From a virus, in IMG/VR virus record IMGVR_UViG_3300043410_001381, positions 1 to 59,967 of that record: a stretch of DNA of 59,967 nt; one strand, given 5' to 3'. Below, one piece after another: positions 58,789 through 59,967 of the stretch (position 1 is the stretch's first letter; every line of letters begins with the position of its first letter). A program made the position numbers and the translations under genes. Under the pieces are notes generated by a model. That model had not been told where the DNA came from. It made no database searches and worked only from the letters and a program-made list of their open reading frames with translations.

Positions 58789-59751
58789 TTATTTATTATG
58801 GTGTTGTTTGTGTCTACCAGGAACTGGCTCGTGTTGCTTTTGTCCCAAGTCTTGTGGTAGGGTATTTGAATCGTCTGGTGCAGGCAACGCTAAAGGTTCT
58901 TGCTGTTGCGCTTGGCCCATATGCTTAACTGTTGGCTCTGGTGTATGAACCTTGTTGATAAGGTCACGCATCGTCTTCATTACAGAACCACGAGCGATTG
59001 AATTTCCAACATCAACACCCGCATGTTTCTTAATTGTGTCCAGATCATTAGTACCTTGAACGTTAGCCGCAGTGTGTGCTGTTTGGCCGCCGTAAATTCC
59101 ATCTAGATACTGTTTAATACCACCTGCATTGACGATGTTATCGACCATGCGATCAGTATCTGCAACGTCAGCTTCTTCTACAGTAGTATCTGTGTCTGTA
59201 TTGCTGTAGTGATAAAATTCATCTGGCAAATTGTTAGCGTTTACTTCTCTGTCGAACTGAAATGCAAACTCGCCTTTGCCTGAGTCTTCTGGAACGCCAA
59301 TATAATTTTGTAGATCAAATGGCTTATTTGTCTTTGGATCATTGATGACTAAATGTCTGTCACCGCCAGCATCGTTCATATCATAAACAATGACATAACT
59401 ATTGCCGTTTGGTGTCTTGCGAACGTGAAACTCGTCACCGTTTGGGAGAGATCCATAGCCATGTTGGCCATCATATGAACTAAGGTCTATACCTGGTTTC
59501 CAATCATCACCAAATTCGTATTCGGTGTCATCAACGTTATCAGTATTCAACGTTTCCATGTGTGGCAATAATACTGAAACCATTGCTGCGATCTCTGGAC
59601 TTAGGCCTGCTAATCCTGCTGCTCCTGGAATTGCCGCCGCTGCTGGTGCGGTTAAAATATGCTTTGCAATACCACCTGGCGTTGCTGCGGCTGCTGCGCC
59701 GCCCAACATTCCTTTTAGGAATCCACGTCTTGAAATCTCACTGAGTCTCAT
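58789..59751 (-). CDS. Protein with Tat-type N-terminus
   Basis: 320 residues. MRLSEISRRGFLKGMLGGAA holds the twin-arginine pattern SRRGFLK followed by a long Ala/Gly-rich hydrophobic stretch and possible cleavage region. The rest is Asp/Asn/Gly-rich beta (YGSLPNGDEFHVRKTPNGNS) and contains DLDTIKKHAGVDV, a motif shared with 26590-26922, and an acidic/proline-rich end. The N-terminus also resembles the capsid-targeting pattern; both readings are possible. Start overlaps the upstream stop (TAATG). Function unknown. Confidence 0.6.
   Translation of the reverse strand: MRLSEISRRGFLKGMLGGAAAAATPGGIAKHILTAPAAAAIPGAAGLAGLSPEIAAMVSVLLPHMETLNTDNVDDTEYEFGDDWKPGIDLSSYDGQHGYGSLPNGDEFHVRKTPNGNSYVIVYDMNDAGGDRHLVINDPKTNKPFDLQNYIGVPEDSGKGEFAFQFDREVNANNLPDEFYHYSNTDTDTTVEEADVADTDRMVDNIVNAGGIKQYLDGIYGGQTAHTAANVQGTNDLDTIKKHAGVDVGNSIARGSVMKTMRDLINKVHTPEPTVKHMGQAQQQEPLALPAPDDSNTLPQDLGQKQHEPVPGRHKQHHNK
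58790..58797 (-). promoter_or_regulatory. Late-type promoter octamer (AATAAATA)
   Basis: AATAAATA on the minus strand, 5 nt before the yqgE ATG; overlaps the end of the Tat-signal gene. Confidence 0.55.
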
Positions 59752-59967
59752 TATGCAAACCTCTGTACTGCGCTCTTAACGTCAGCCACTGTGATTGCAC
59801 CGTTTCTATCGCGATCCAATCCCTTGTTTTGTGCGTATACTTTACCACTAAAACCACCGTCACCAGCTTGACCTAGGACTGTACTATCTGGTTTGCCCAT
59901 GTGTGCTGGCATGAATACTGCCATGTATAGGTCACCAACATCCATGCCAGGTTTAACACCTACCATT
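59751..59967 (-). CDS. C-terminal end of a probable tail lysozyme/transglycosylase (partial)
   Basis: At least 72 residues, cut by the window edge. VGDLYMAVFMPAHMGKPDST, then KVYAQNKGLDRDRNGAITVA with an EF-hand-like calcium loop (DRDRNGAITVADV). This end resembles large-phage tail-associated peptidoglycan hydrolases, from memory. The catalytic part lies outside the window, so the role is tentative. Confidence 0.5.
   Translation of the reverse strand, partial: MVGVKPGMDVGDLYMAVFMPAHMGKPDSTVLGQAGDGGFSGKVYAQNKGLDRDRNGAITVADVKSAVQRFA

Overview
The window is almost certainly a fragment of a large tailed-phage (myovirus, T4-like) genome, probably from an aquatic source and infecting a Gram-negative bacterium. 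This rests on tightly packed, AT-rich, overlapping genes mostly on the minus strand; phage virion-type proteins (PAAR spike tip, beta-helix tail fibre, repeat-rich tail fibre, a fibre-type protein ending in an S74-like chaperone domain, several small proteins that I recall as conserved in marine T4-like phages); T4-type late-promoter octamers (NNTAAATA) ahead of many structural genes; class Ia ribonucleotide reductase with a glutaredoxin; and phage copies of host genes (DnaK, bS21, MazG, YqgE, DUF454). The host is not identified. Secretion signals (Sec, Tat), a periplasm-type nuclease and near-consensus sigma70 promoters fit a proteobacterium. No tRNA, rRNA, CRISPR, IS element or integrase was seen. 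No gene-free stretch exceeds 300 bases; the longest is 14157-14350.

Layout. 1-7.8 kb: dnaK (cut by the window edge), mazG-like, exonuclease, bS21, a membrane protein with a probable -1 frameshift extension, structural and membrane proteins, a SleB-type lysin, a histone H1-like protein, a PAAR protein, glutaredoxin. 7.8-14.2 kb: flavin-dependent halogenase, nrdB, isocitrate lyase, a small gene, nrdA. 14.3-27.4 kb: virion and assembly genes with late promoters and rho-independent terminators, including a second frameshift pair and several proteins with T4-like capsid-targeting N-termini, interrupted at 22.9-24.4 kb by a plus-strand block of small genes with sigma70-type promoters. 27.1-29.1 kb: APS-kinase-like/nucleotidyltransferase fusion, DUF2061 and three Fe-S assembly genes (ErpA-like, IscU, IscA). 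29.2-55 kb: a biosynthetic island. Two genes run rightward (sulfotransferase, polysaccharide deacetylase), then about 23 kb of chained minus-strand genes read from a promoter near 53.2 kb: eight radical SAM proteins (one fused to a GT2 glycosyltransferase), two U32-like paralogues, three SDR/epimerase proteins, two more sulfotransferases, a split transketolase flanking a second halogenase, a UDP-sugar dehydrogenase, a PIG-L deacetylase and a 2OG oxygenase. Divergent from them lie 5-aminolevulinate synthase and another 2OG oxygenase. 55-60 kb: metallopeptidase-like protein, exported nuclease, DUF454, HNH endonuclease, YqgE, a Tat-signal protein and the end of a probable tail lysozyme or transglycosylase.

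How it may work together (inference). The Fe-S genes could help load the many [4Fe-4S] radical SAM enzymes. The APS-kinase-like protein could supply PAPS to three sulfotransferases. The radical SAM, glycosyltransferase, deacetylase and epimerase genes surround a fibre-like protein (47950-48648) carrying four CTCNCNY repeats, so the island may modify a virion protein, or build a glycan or small molecule. This gene set is the best candidate here for an undescribed system. The two A AAA AAG frameshift cassettes and the set of capsid-targeted metallopeptidase-like proteins are the other notable finds.
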